A stretch of 64,000 nt of DNA from Paludisphaera borealis (lineage in GTDB: Bacteria; Planctomycetota; Planctomycetia; Isosphaerales; Isosphaeraceae), in assembly GCF_001956985.1 (NCBI RefSeq), contig NZ_CP019082.1:5518001-5582000 (forward strand). Reading direction: 5' to 3'. Positions 9,336-17,839 of the stretch are shown piece after piece. The notes under the pieces are model-generated. The model worked only from the letters and a program-made list of their open reading frames with translations, was not told the DNA's origin and did not search any database. Numbering within the stretch: position 1 is the stretch's first letter; each line of letters opens with the position of its first letter. The translations under genes and the position numbers were made by a program.

Positions 9336-9961
9336 CGAGACTCGACTCTCACGCCCGACGGCTCGCGCCGGGCGTTTCCTTTCTCGCGCTCTTCGTGATC
9401 GCTTCGGCGACGGCCAGCGCGGCCGAGCCGAAGAAGATCGACCTCCGCACGCGGAAAGGGGTCGAGGCGGTCAAGGGGGCGTGGCGGTGGCACGACGTCA
9501 CACTGGTTCCGGTCGTCGGCAAGAACAAGGACGGTTCGCCCAACAAGACGTATAATTACGAGCCCCGTGCCATGGGGCTTGATTACGACGACACCAAGTG
9601 GGAGGTGATCGCCCCCGAGACCCTCAAGGACGCGCGCTCGACGGGCCAGATCTGCTTCTGCTGGTACCGGATCAACGTCACGCTCCCGCCAGAGGTCGAG
9701 GGTAAGCGGGTCTTCTTCCAGACAGTCGTCGACGACTACGGCGAGGTCTGGGTCGACGGCAAGCTCCCGTACAAGCCGGGCGACACCGGAGGCCCGATCG
9801 CCGCCGGCTTCAACGCGCCCAACCGCGTCGAACTCAAGGACGCCAAGCCGGGCAAGTCCTACCAGCTCGCCGTCTTCGGCATCAACGGCCCGATCTCGTA
9901 CACGCCCACCAACTGGATCTTCCTCGGCCCCACGTTCCTGGAACTGGTCGATAAGAAGTGA
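9332..9961 (+). CDS. Secreted jelly-roll (galactose-binding-like) protein
   Basis: A 209-residue protein whose ATG overlaps the preceding stop codon (ATGA). The N-terminus is a signal peptide (LAPGVSFLALFVIASATASA). The body, with DDTKWEVIAPETLK, CFCWYRINVTLPPEVEG and YGEVWVDGKLPYKPGD, resembles the sugar-binding jelly-roll domain at the N-terminus of glycoside hydrolase family 2 enzymes, where the aligned WYR and VWVDG segments are typical. No catalytic domain is present, so it is probably a carbohydrate-binding accessory protein working with the two enzymes upstream (inference). The coding end lies 9 bases from the converging SGNH gene, leaving almost no room for separate terminators. Confidence 0.7.
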   Translation: MTRLDSHARRLAPGVSFLALFVIASATASAAEPKKIDLRTRKGVEAVKGAWRWHDVTLVPVVGKNKDGSPNKTYNYEPRAMGLDYDDTKWEVIAPETLKDARSTGQICFCWYRINVTLPPEVEGKRVFFQTVVDDYGEVWVDGKLPYKPGDTGGPIAAGFNAPNRVELKDAKPGKSYQLAVFGINGPISYTPTNWIFLGPTFLELVDKK

Positions 9962-9970
9962 TCGCGTGAG

Positions 9971-11299
9971 CTAGTTCTTACCTTTCGACCTACCCCCGGT
10001 CGCATCCCGCCAGGTCGCGTGGATGCGCCGGGCGATCGTCGCGTAGCCGTCGGCGTTCGGATGGGTGTCGTATCGCCAGAACAGAACCGACCCGGCGGCC
10101 TCGGCTTTTTCGAGGTCCGCCGTGGCGTCGGCCAGCGGAAGGCTCATGTCGCGGCAAAGATCGGCCAGGAACCGGTTCTGACTGCGATACTTCGGGTCGG
10201 TCGCGAGCGCCTCGGCGATCGTCCGGTCCATGCCCAGCTCGACGAGCGACGGGACGTAACGGCTGTTGACGACGCCGCAGAACGGCACGTAGGCGAGGAT
10301 CAGCCGCGCCTGGTTCTTCTGGCAGACTTCGGCCATGCGCTGGAGGTACCGGAACGGCGAGCCCCCCTGGCCGAAATCGTGTGCGAGCGCGACGGGCATG
10401 TCGGCCGACTGGTTGTACAGCCATGGGTTGAGCCGTCCCGCGACCATGTCGTCGTAGAGCGCGGGGGACAGGTTGTCGGGGCGTCCCTTGCGGTCGGTCC
10501 AGGGGTTGGTGGAATCGGGCACGGGGGCGAAGAACTGGACCGGCAGGTGCAGCCACCGGCGGTAGATCGGCTCCTCGAAGATCGCCCGGCTGGTGAGGAC
10601 GGCGAGTCTCGGCCGCCACCAGAGGCGGGAATCGCCGACGAACGGCTTCCCCGGCGTGTCGAAGACGGGCAAATAGGCCGGCGCCGGCAGGTCGTTGGCG
10701 TAGAGCACGACCACGACGTCGGTCGGATGCAGCAGCGAGACCGCATCGCGCGTCAAGATCGACAGATGCGGCAGGCTCGCGGCGATCACGCCGAGGTTGA
10801 CGACCTCGGCGGCCGTCCCCTCGCGCTGTAAGATCCGCGACCACTCAGCGGTGATCGTCGTCCCGTCGTCGGCCCCCTGGCCTTCGGTCACGCTGTCGCC
10901 GATCACCAGAATCCGCCGCCGCCCCGCGCTTGGCTCGATCGCGAAATCCGGACCTCGAAACCCGTAGAGGTTCAGATTATGGACCTTCGAGAACCCGTCC
11001 GGCCGACTCTCCAGCAGCAGCCGATCGTACACCAGTCCCCGCTTCATGGCCTTGCCAAGCTGCGGATGCACCTGCGCCATCTGCTGGTAATGAATCCGGT
11101 TGAACCCGTTCACCTCCGGCAGCGGGAACAGGAACCGAAACAGCGCCTCCTGGCCGACGAGCAGGAAGGACAGGGTGACAAGTCGAAAGAGCCACCGCCG
11201 ACGCCTCCGCCGTGTGAGAAGCGCCGGGGACGCATCGACTCTCGCGGTAGGCGTCTCCGGCTTCGGTTCGCTTCGGCTCTCGACGTCCGGCGACGGCAT
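9971..11299 (-). CDS. Membrane-anchored SGNH/GDSL hydrolase family protein
   Basis: About 442 residues from the ATG at 11299 (AGGGG ten bases upstream); a GTG at 11338 in the same frame would add 13 residues. After an Arg-rich start, LFRLVTLSFLLVGQEALF is a probable membrane anchor. RILVIGDSVTEGQGADD is the GDS nucleophile block and RYDTHPNADGYATIA is the Asp-x-x-His block near the C-terminus; VVLYANDLPAP supplies the Asn block. All three SGNH signatures are therefore present. The family includes esterases and alginate/peptidoglycan O-acetylation factors; which applies here is not readable. It converges with the 9332-9961 gene. Confidence 0.8.
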   Translation of the reverse strand: MPSPDVESRSEPKPETPTARVDASPALLTRRRRRRWLFRLVTLSFLLVGQEALFRFLFPLPEVNGFNRIHYQQMAQVHPQLGKAMKRGLVYDRLLLESRPDGFSKVHNLNLYGFRGPDFAIEPSAGRRRILVIGDSVTEGQGADDGTTITAEWSRILQREGTAAEVVNLGVIAASLPHLSILTRDAVSLLHPTDVVVVLYANDLPAPAYLPVFDTPGKPFVGDSRLWWRPRLAVLTSRAIFEEPIYRRWLHLPVQFFAPVPDSTNPWTDRKGRPDNLSPALYDDMVAGRLNPWLYNQSADMPVALAHDFGQGGSPFRYLQRMAEVCQKNQARLILAYVPFCGVVNSRYVPSLVELGMDRTIAEALATDPKYRSQNRFLADLCRDMSLPLADATADLEKAEAAGSVLFWRYDTHPNADGYATIARRIHATWRDATGGRSKGKN

Positions 11300-11532
11300 G
11301 GATTCACATCCCCTCTCGTTGATGCTTCGGCTGCTCACGATCTCAAACCAGGATAAGTGCGCGACGGCCGCCTCGCCATCGCATTGACCGCGAGGCCCGA
11401 AATTGCCAAGGCTCTCGATCGAGGCCGGTTCCGCCCGTGACGATCGACTCCAGCCCTTGTCCCCGGCCGGGCTTTTGTTTAAAGTTCAGCTTGACGCGGT
11501 GATGAACGGATGTCGGGTGGAGGTTGGTCGGC

Positions 11533-12420
11533 GTGGCGCTTTCGGAAACGAATTTGAAGGGCATTCCCAGACGGCAGGGGAAGGTCCGCGACGTTTATGA
11601 TCTGGGTGATCGGCTGCTCCTGGTCGCCACCGATCGCATCAGCGCGTTCGACTGGGTTCTCCCGACGCCGATCCCCGACAAGGGACGCGTGCTGACGAGC
11701 CTGAGCGGCTTCTGGTTCGACCGGCTCGGCGTGCCGAACCACCTGATTTCGAGCGACGTCGCCGACCTGCCGATCGAGCTTTCCGACGAGGTCCGCGAGG
11801 AGCTGCGCGGGAGGTCGATGCTCGTCCGCAAGGCGCGGGTCGCGCCGTTCGAGTGCGTCGTCCGGGGGTATCTGTCGGGGAGCGGCTGGAAGGAATACAA
11901 GGCGTCGGGGACGGTCTGCGGGATCAGGTTGCCCAAGGGTCTGGTCGAGAGCGACCGCATCGATCCGATCTTCACGCCGGCGACCAAGGCCGAGACCGGT
12001 CACGACGAGAACGTGCCGTTCGAGGTCATGGCCGATGCGCTCGGGACCGAGATCGCCGCGACCCTGCGCAGGCTGAGCCTCGAAGTCTACGAGAAAGCCG
12101 CGATCGAGGCCCGGTCGAAGGGCCTGATCCTCGCCGACACCAAGTTCGAGTGGGGGTTCGACGACCGCACGGGCGAGCTGCTGCTGATCGACGAGGCGCT
12201 CACGCCCGACAGCTCGCGGTACTGGGCGATCGACGCGTACAAGCCGGGCGGCCCACAGCCGTCGTTCGACAAGCAGTTCGTTCGCGACTGGCTCGAAGCG
12301 ACGAGCTGGGACAAGGCCAGCCCGCCCCCGCCGCTGCCGGCCGACATCGTCGCCCGGACCCGCTCGAAGTATATTGAAGCGTACGAGCTGCTCACCGGCC
12401 AGGTCTTCCCCTGGCGCTGA
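11533..12420 (+). CDS. purC: Phosphoribosylaminoimidazole-succinocarboxamide synthase (SAICAR synthase)
   Basis: Catalyses the ATP-dependent joining of aspartate to CAIR in de novo purine synthesis, in the cytoplasm. RQGKVRDVYDLGDRLL is the nucleotide-binding start of the family, ATDRISAFDWVLPTPIPDKG follows, and the substrate-binding ECVVRGYLSGSGWKEY and ILADTKFEWG segments are intact. At about 295 residues it belongs to the longer form of the enzyme (like the yeast type) rather than the ~240-residue form. The GTG at 11533 is chosen because GGTGGAGG at 11516-11523 is nine bases upstream; a TTG at 11524 directly abuts it. aroC follows 68 bases later on the same strand. Confidence 0.95.
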   Translation: MALSETNLKGIPRRQGKVRDVYDLGDRLLLVATDRISAFDWVLPTPIPDKGRVLTSLSGFWFDRLGVPNHLISSDVADLPIELSDEVREELRGRSMLVRKARVAPFECVVRGYLSGSGWKEYKASGTVCGIRLPKGLVESDRIDPIFTPATKAETGHDENVPFEVMADALGTEIAATLRRLSLEVYEKAAIEARSKGLILADTKFEWGFDDRTGELLLIDEALTPDSSRYWAIDAYKPGGPQPSFDKQFVRDWLEATSWDKASPPPPLPADIVARTRSKYIEAYELLTGQVFPWR

Positions 12421-12488
12421 GTCGAGTGGCTCGGCCGAAGATCCGAGATCGTCCCCTGTCTTCTTGAGTCGATGGAAAGACCCCGCAC

Positions 12489-13652
12489 ATGCTCCGCTAC
12501 CTGACCGCCGGTGAGTCGCACGGACCGGCCCTCACGGCCATCGTCGAAGGCTTCCCCTCGGGCGTCGCGATCGACAAGACGTTCATCGACCGCGAACTGG
12601 AACGGCGCCAGGGGGGCTACGGACGAGGCAAGCGGCAGAAGCTTGAGACCGACCGGGTCATCATCGATTCCGGCACCTTCCACGGCGTTAGCACCGGCGC
12701 CCCGATCACCCTCCGCCTGATCAACAACGACGCCAAGCTCGAACGTCTGGCCGAGCCCGCGTCGCCTCGCGGCGGTCACATCGACCTCGCCGGGTCGATC
12801 AACTACCAGACCGGCATCCGCCAGGTTCTGGAGCGAGCGAGCGCCCGCGAGACGGCCCTCCGCGTGGCGGTCGGCGCCTTGGCCCGGCTCTTGCTCCGCG
12901 CGGTGGGGATCGAGGTGTTCGGCTACGTTTCCGAGTTGGGCGGAATCGCCGCTCCGCCGTTGAGCCGTGACCTCTCCGTCCGCGACGCCAGCCCGGTCTA
13001 CACGCTGAATCCCGAGGCCGATGTCGCCATCGTCGCGGCCATCGACGCCGCCCAGAAGGCCGGCGACACCCTCGGCGGGGTGGTCGAGGCGGTTGTCACC
13101 GGCTGCCCGATGGGCCTGGGGAGCCACGTCCAGTACGACCGCAAGCTTGACGCCCGCCTGGCCGCCGCCGTCATGAGCATCCAGGCGATCAAGGCCGTCG
13201 AGATCGGCTTGGGAGTCGAAGCCGCCCGCCGGCCCGGGTCGAAAGTCATGGACCCGATCCAGTTCGATCCCGATCACGCCGAGGACGACCGCCGCTTCGG
13301 GTTCCGCCGGCCGACGAACAACGCGGGGGGCATCGAAGGAGGCACGTCCAACGGCGAGCCGATCGTCGTCCGGGCGTTCAAGAAGCCGATCAGCACCCTC
13401 GCCGCGCGGGGGCCGTCGGTCAACATGGCGACCAAGAGCCCGACGCCCGCCTCGTACGAGCGGTCCGACGTCTGCGCCGTGCCCGCCGCTAGCGTGATCG
13501 TCGAGAACGTGGTTGCCTTCGAGATTGCCTCCGCCCTCGTCGAGAAGTACGTTGGCACCAGCCTCGAAGCCGTCCAGGCCGCTTTGGCCGCGATCCACAC
13601 GCTCAACCGCCAGCACCTGGCGTCGTGGGGCGAGGAACAGGCGTCGGGCTGA
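12489..13652 (+). CDS. aroC: Chorismate synthase
   Basis: Last step of the shikimate pathway: anti-elimination of phosphate from EPSP to chorismate using reduced FMN. The full family set is visible in 387 residues: the N-terminal RYLTAGESHGPALTAIVEG, RGGYGRGKR-like region (ERRQGGYGRGKRQ), SARETALRVAVGAL, and the C-terminal GGIEGGTSNGEPI and KPISTL. Length is normal for long-form bacterial enzymes. It lies downstream of purC with a 68-base gap and no obvious terminator, so the two may be co-transcribed. A 630-base repeat-rich spacer follows. Confidence 0.96.
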   Translation: MLRYLTAGESHGPALTAIVEGFPSGVAIDKTFIDRELERRQGGYGRGKRQKLETDRVIIDSGTFHGVSTGAPITLRLINNDAKLERLAEPASPRGGHIDLAGSINYQTGIRQVLERASARETALRVAVGALARLLLRAVGIEVFGYVSELGGIAAPPLSRDLSVRDASPVYTLNPEADVAIVAAIDAAQKAGDTLGGVVEAVVTGCPMGLGSHVQYDRKLDARLAAAVMSIQAIKAVEIGLGVEAARRPGSKVMDPIQFDPDHAEDDRRFGFRRPTNNAGGIEGGTSNGEPIVVRAFKKPISTLAARGPSVNMATKSPTPASYERSDVCAVPAASVIVENVVAFEIASALVEKYVGTSLEAVQAALAAIHTLNRQHLASWGEEQASG

Positions 13653-13711
13653 CAAGAACATGTTGAAGCTCGTGAGCCGATCCACCCGCTGACGCTTCCA
13701 GTCCAAACCGC

Positions 13712-13754
13712 CATGACGCCTTTGGGACACCCGGCCTCGTGAAAATGGAGTCGG
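13712..13754 (+). repeat. Dispersed repeat B, copy B1
   Basis: A stretch reading CATGACGCC-TTTGGGACACCC-GGCCTCGTGAAAATGGAGTCGG. Closely similar stretches occur at 22036-22080 (same orientation) and at 39114-39153 (reverse), with decayed copies near 29140-29182 and 45482-45515. At two of these places repeat B adjoins hairpin repeat A. Here A (14147-14220) lies in the same relative order but about 390 bases away. Confidence 0.7.
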
Positions 13755-13916
13755 GGTTCGGTATGGCCGGGTCGGATCGGCGGCACTCGGCGCGGAGGCC
13801 GTCTTCGCACGTGGCGTTTCGAGCCCGCATGGCAACCTGGCCCGCACCCCGATCGGCTCGGTCCTCCGGACCGAACCCGATCTTGTCGCCCCCGTCGCGA
13901 GGCGTGGAGCACGAAG

Positions 13917-14108
13917 TGCAGACTGCTCCACGCGCGACGCTGGTGCAAGCCGCGTGGGCGGCCAGCCGCCTACGGCCGTTGGGCGAAGCGGATGGGGCGG
14001 AAGAAGGCCGTGGTGGCGGTGGCGCATAAGATCCTGGTGGTGATCCACCGCATGCCGTCCACCGGCGCCGACTGCCACGACCCCTTCCCGACCCCGAAGG
14101 CCGCATGA
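13917..14108 (+). pseudogene. IS110-family transposase remnant (C-terminal fragment, frameshifted)
   Basis: One frame gives ATLVQAAWAASRLR (from 13934) and, after a shift near 13975-13986, another gives KRMGRKKAVVAVAHKILVVIHRM ending at a TGA at 14106-14108 (the motif spans 13986-14054). In intact IS110/IS116/IS902 transposases these two motifs, the AAWA segment and the GRKKA-VAVAH-LLV segment, lie about 20-30 residues apart near the C-terminus. Here the region between them is shortened and out of frame, and no RuvC-like N-terminal DEDD domain is visible upstream. It is therefore a decayed fragment. Flanking repeats B1 and A4 are described separately. The identification rests on motif recognition only. 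Confidence 0.65.
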
Positions 14109-14146
14109 CCCTCCCGACGCCCCCGCGCCCGGAATTCTCGGAGCAG

Positions 14147-14220
14147 AGCAGCTCGAACCGCCAGGGAGGGGATCGCCCACGAAACATGGGGATTCACTCG
14201 TTGGCGGTTCGGGCTCGTAT
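14147..14220. repeat. Dispersed hairpin repeat A, degenerate copy A4
   Basis: The right arm GATTCACTCGTTGGCGGTTC-GGGCTCGTAT resembles the right arm of the perfect copies at 29050-29117 and 39012-39099. The left arm, around 14150-14165, contains CGAACCGCCA, complementary to TGGCGGTTC in the right arm. Both arms differ from the other copies at this position but still pair, a compensating change that suggests the hairpin is under selection or spread as a variant. Confidence 0.55.
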
Positions 14221-14281
14221 TTGGACCGTTCGGCGGCACGGGTCGGGGCGAGCCCGTGCCGATCAATCGTTTGCCGACGGC

Positions 14282-16093
14282 TCAGGGCGAGACCGGCAGG
14301 CGTCCGATCTTCGAGCGGGCGAAGACGCCGGCTCCGTAGTTGCCGAGGGCCGTGCGGCCGCCGGTGCCGTAGGCGAACCCGCGCACGTGGCCGCGGATCT
14401 GGCCGCGCCCCGCGGTGCCGGTCGCCTGGTTGTACACGCCGTTGGCGGGGATGTACGTCGCGGAGACGACGCTGTTGACTAGGTCGCCGTTCTGCTTGTA
14501 CGAGGCGATCCGACTGGCGCGTCGGGTCCCCTGGAGCCCCTGGAGGTACGTCTGGTAGTTGAATCCCGTCTTGATCTCGCTGTTCAGCAGGTTGCCCGTG
14601 ACGTTGACGTGGTTGATCGAACCATCGGTCGTGATGGCCGTGTTGGTCATCGCCGTGCCGGGCTGAACCACGTAGTCCGGCGTGCTGGGCTGGTTGAGCG
14701 AGACGAAGTCGGGGTTCTGGGCGGTGATCAGGTGGACGTCGGCCGCCTTGGCCCGGATCGACCGGATGTTCCTGGCCCGGACGACGCCGCCGAGATCGCC
14801 CGCCGCGGGGTATCCCGTCGAGCCGGCGGGGATTCCGTAGTTGGTCGCCGGCAGGAGCTGGGTCTGCGTCGCCGTCCCCGTTTCAGAGGTCGACGGGACG
14901 GTCGCCGAGGCGGTGTACACGCCGGTCGGGTCGCCGAGACCCTTCTTGAACGTGAGGTCGCCGATGTTCCCGTTCACGTCGAGGGCCACCGCGTCGGCGT
15001 TGCCGCCGAACGTCGCCCGTCGCAGGTACCGCAGGCCGCTCTCCGACGAGGTGAACGGAGTGGTGTTCTTCTGCGCCGTGAAGTTCTTGGCCGACCCTCG
15101 GACCTTGAGGTTGTCGACCGCCAACGCCTGAAGCGACGTGCGGCCGGTCGTGCCGACGATGTTGTAGAAGAACTGGTAGGCCGCCGGAGGAGGGCCCGAG
15201 ACCGGGTATCCGGACCACGTCTCGACGGTTCCGTCCTGGCTCCCCGCGATGTAGTTGGGGGCGACCGCCGACTGGGTGGCCGACACGATGCTGAAGTTCT
15301 GGACCGTGCCGTTGATCGAGAACTGGACGTACGGCGTCGTGATCGGCGTCGTCGGGATCGTGTCCGAGGTGGAGTCGAAGACCGAGTTGTAGATCGAGTC
15401 GAGGTAGATCGACGGCTTGACTTTCAGCGGCACGTTCGGGTCGCCGATCGTGATCTGGTACGGCGCGGCGCCCGTGGACTGATCGAAGATGCCGACGATG
15501 TCGTGGAACTGGAGCGTCTGCACGCCGCCGTGGAGGAAGATGCCGGTGGCCGCGGACTGCGCCGGCGAAACGCTGCTGGTCAGGTCGAAGCCGTTGAGCT
15601 GGATCGACTTGACCCCCTGCGCGGCGATCAGTTGGTTGAACTTCACGACGCCGTTGGTGAGCGTCCGGGCCGAGGCGACCGTCGAACCCGTCACGTAGGT
15701 CGAACGGATGTTCGAGCCGACGATCTGGATGGTCGCGATGTCGTCGTCGAGGGCGCCGTCGTTGGGCGTCGTGTCGGTGACGATCACCTGACCGGGGCCG
15801 TGGACGGTGATCGTGTACTCGTTGCCGGCGCGGTCCTTGCCCGAGACGATCTTGCCCTGGTTGCTGACCAGGGGGCCGTTGGGGTCGTTGGGCCGTTGCA
15901 GCGACTGGGCGCTGACGAACTCGCGCTGATTGGTGATCGGGTTGCGGACGTACAGGTCGCTCGGAATATACGGCGACAGATAGCCCGCGATGTTGGAGGC
16001 GAGCAACTGGCGGGATTCAAGGACCTCGGGCCCTTGAAGCCGACTGCGCCGGACCGAACCGGGCCGGCTAGACCCTCTCCGCATGATTCCCAT
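14282..16093 (-). CDS. Large surface/extracellular protein with planctomycete LE-R-LLA N-terminal motif
   Basis: A 603-residue protein of unrecognised function. The N-terminus is Arg/Ser-rich and carries LESRQLLAS at residues 25-33, a motif shared by many exported planctomycete proteins just before the mature region and often seen in place of a classical hydrophobic signal peptide. The rest is rich in Thr, Asn, Gly, Val and Ser with many short beta-strand-like segments (GNEYTITVHGPGQVIVTDT, NIRSTYVTGSTVASA), consistent with a beta-helix or similar repetitive surface fold. No enzyme motif was found. The ATG at 16093 has AAGGGAG seven bases upstream. Lysines are few and the composition differs from the cytoplasmic neighbours. 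It could be an adhesin-like or S-layer-associated protein (inference). Confidence 0.7.
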   Translation of the reverse strand: MGIMRRGSSRPGSVRRSRLQGPEVLESRQLLASNIAGYLSPYIPSDLYVRNPITNQREFVSAQSLQRPNDPNGPLVSNQGKIVSGKDRAGNEYTITVHGPGQVIVTDTTPNDGALDDDIATIQIVGSNIRSTYVTGSTVASARTLTNGVVKFNQLIAAQGVKSIQLNGFDLTSSVSPAQSAATGIFLHGGVQTLQFHDIVGIFDQSTGAAPYQITIGDPNVPLKVKPSIYLDSIYNSVFDSTSDTIPTTPITTPYVQFSINGTVQNFSIVSATQSAVAPNYIAGSQDGTVETWSGYPVSGPPPAAYQFFYNIVGTTGRTSLQALAVDNLKVRGSAKNFTAQKNTTPFTSSESGLRYLRRATFGGNADAVALDVNGNIGDLTFKKGLGDPTGVYTASATVPSTSETGTATQTQLLPATNYGIPAGSTGYPAAGDLGGVVRARNIRSIRAKAADVHLITAQNPDFVSLNQPSTPDYVVQPGTAMTNTAITTDGSINHVNVTGNLLNSEIKTGFNYQTYLQGLQGTRRASRIASYKQNGDLVNSVVSATYIPANGVYNQATGTAGRGQIRGHVRGFAYGTGGRTALGNYGAGVFARSKIGRLPVSP

Positions 16094-16355
16094 GGAAGAC
16101 TCCCTTCCCTGGCGGCTCGTGGCAGTGAGCCGCCCTCCCTGATTCGGTTGGTCATCCGGCCAAGACGGACAGACGCGCGAATCGCCGACCGACGACCGAC
16201 GCGGTCCGTTCCCCGAGGGGAAAGGAGCCCGCGCCCTGTCGGAACGATTCGCTTACGACTCTCTTGTTCGGTCCGGCTCGTGAACGGACTTCATACGAGC
16301 CGGGAACATAGGGGGGCTCGGAAGCCGAGGGAAGCGAGGAAAGCGAAGGGAGTGA

Positions 16356-16718
16356 TTAGACCGAAGAGACGGAGCGAAGCGATGCGACGGCTTGTTCTTC
16401 ATCGTCGACGATGACGAAGTAGCGGTCGAGCTTCATGACCTGGAGGAGGTCGCGGACGATCGACTGGAGGCGGAAGAGGACGATCTTGCCGTTGCGGGTC
16501 TCGATCCGTCGTTTGAGGCCGACCAGGATCGCCACGCCCGAGCTGGACAGGTAGTCGATCTTGTTCATGTCGAGGGCGACGCGTGGTTCCGAACGCGACT
16601 GAACGAGGTCGAAGAGGGCGTCGCGGAGGGGCGTGTTGCGGAAATCGTTGAGCCCGGAAGGGTCGGTGAACGTGACGAGCAGGGCGTCCGCGTCATCCCG
16701 GGTTGTGAAAGTGCTCAT
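16356..16718 (-). CDS. STAS-domain anti-sigma factor antagonist
   Basis: A 120-residue protein starting at the ATG at 16718 with GGAGGAG upstream. It is a single STAS domain: VALDMNKIDYLSSSGVAILVGL (residues 47-66) aligns with the SpoIIAA/RsbV phosphorylation loop, where D-x-SSG carries the phosphorylated Ser; KIVLFRLQSIVRDLLQVM and KLDRYFVIVDDEEQAVASL are the C-terminal helices. Such proteins bind anti-sigma kinases and release a sigma factor when dephosphorylated. No partner kinase gene is adjacent in this window, so its target is elsewhere. It stands alone between a surface protein and a repeat-rich spacer. Confidence 0.9.
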   Translation of the reverse strand: MSTFTTRDDADALLVTFTDPSGLNDFRNTPLRDALFDLVQSRSEPRVALDMNKIDYLSSSGVAILVGLKRRIETRNGKIVLFRLQSIVRDLLQVMKLDRYFVIVDDEEQAVASLRSVSSV

Positions 16719-17346
16719 AGCGACGGCAGCTCCTCCAGAGGGACGCCTCGACCTTCGAGTTCCCGTTCCAGCGACCAAATAGATGCAGCGAGGCTCCGCG
16801 AGCGGCCGGCGGGCTTCCCGGTCGTCGATCCCGACGACGAGCCAGCGAGGCGGCCGTGGGGAGGATTGTGACTCGACCGGGCCCCAGAGCCTCAAGACGC
16901 CGGCCTCGCGCCAAACGCCTCGCAAACTCCGACCGCTCCGGCGAAACCACGTATTTTCCATCCCATCTTACCGCGCGGGTTTCTTCACCTGCAATTCAAG
17001 GAGTCTATCATAATACCCTAGGTCGCGAATCGAATCGTTTTCTTCGGCGATCTCGAATGATAAAATCAACCTCGCCATACTGGGGTGGCACGGGTTGGGA
17101 CGAGCCGACCCCGCGCCATCCATCAAACAAAACCGGCTGTCGCGAGCATGCCTTTTCCCCTTCGAGGGGAGAAGGTGGCCGGAACGGCCGGATGAGGGGG
17201 GATCATGGGGATTTTCGAGGGCCGAGGCGTTCGAAACCCCCTCTCCGCCCCTTCAGGGCACCTTCTCCCCGCATGCGGGGAGAAGGGAATTCGGCCTCGT
17301 CCCGTGTGCGACCCAATGGTAAACCGCGCCAGATTAGGGGATACGC
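16719..17346. other. Spacer of about 630 bases; AT-richer middle plus repeat C1
   Basis: No convincing gene is seen. Around 16960-17060 the DNA is noticeably AT-richer than its surroundings, as expected for promoters of the flanking genes. From about 17134 the spacer is occupied by dispersed palindromic element C1. Confidence 0.6.
17134..17290. repeat. Dispersed palindromic element C, copy C1
   Basis: Begins CTGTCGCGAGCATGCC, followed by a short hairpin (TTCGAGGGGAGAAGG region), then GGTGGCCGGAACGGCCGGAT and GAGGGG, an inner segment, and a reversed counterpart (CCCCTCTCCGCCCCTTCAGG) ending in CCTTCTCCCCGCATGCGGGG-AGAAGG. The same element, with the same outer CTGTCGCGAGCATGCCTT, is present at 35721-35896 in reverse. 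The paired ends give it the look of a small non-coding inverted-repeat element. Confidence 0.75.
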
Positions 17347-17823
17347 TTGAATCGGTTTGTGCTGGCCTTGAAGACGTTCTGGCGGACCCTGACCGATGCC
17401 GACTTCGCGGCCCGCGTCGAGCCGCTCTTCTCCCGTCAGCCGACGGGTCCGGACCTGCGGATCTTGGCGGTCTTGCAGCGCGACGGTCGGCTGGTCGACT
17501 TCCTCGAAGAAGACATCGACGCCTACACCGACGCCCAGATCGGCGCCGCAGTCCGCGACATCCACCGGGGGTGCCGCAAGACCCTGCACGACTACCTGAC
17601 CATCGAGCCGATCCTGACCGGCCCCGAGGAGAGCCAGGTGCACATCCCCGCCGATTTCGACCCGGCCGCCGTCCGCCTGATCGGCAACGTCAACGGCGTC
17701 GCGCCGTTCAACGGCGTGCTCAAGCATCACGGCTGGCGGGTGCGGTCGGTCCATCTGCCGGTCCTGCCGGTCGCCCGCGACGACTCGTCGGTGCTGTCCC
17801 CCGCCGAAGTCGAGATCCCCTGA
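17347..17823 (+). CDS. DUF2760 protein, partner of the adjacent Hsp70
   Basis: A 158-residue protein with a TTG start. The segments GPDLRILAVLQRDGRLVDFL, ED--AYTDAQIGAAVRDIHRGC, and the C-terminal IGNVNGVAPFNGVLKHHGW match the DUF2760 family, whose genes in many bacteria sit directly before an Hsp70-family gene, as here (159 bases upstream). The biochemical role of DUF2760 is not established; the conserved pairing suggests a specialised chaperone cofactor or client-recognition partner (inference). The spacer to the Hsp70 gene contains a long perfect inverted repeat that could act as an attenuator or mRNA stabiliser. Confidence 0.85.
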   Translation: MNRFVLALKTFWRTLTDADFAARVEPLFSRQPTGPDLRILAVLQRDGRLVDFLEEDIDAYTDAQIGAAVRDIHRGCRKTLHDYLTIEPILTGPEESQVHIPADFDPAAVRLIGNVNGVAPFNGVLKHHGWRVRSVHLPVLPVARDDSSVLSPAEVEIP

Positions 17824-17839
17824 GATCCTGTCTCGTAGA

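Noticed and set aside
11403-11600. Short plus-strand open frame overlapping the purC start
   Set aside because: Overlaps the well-supported purC in another frame; no ribosome-binding site.
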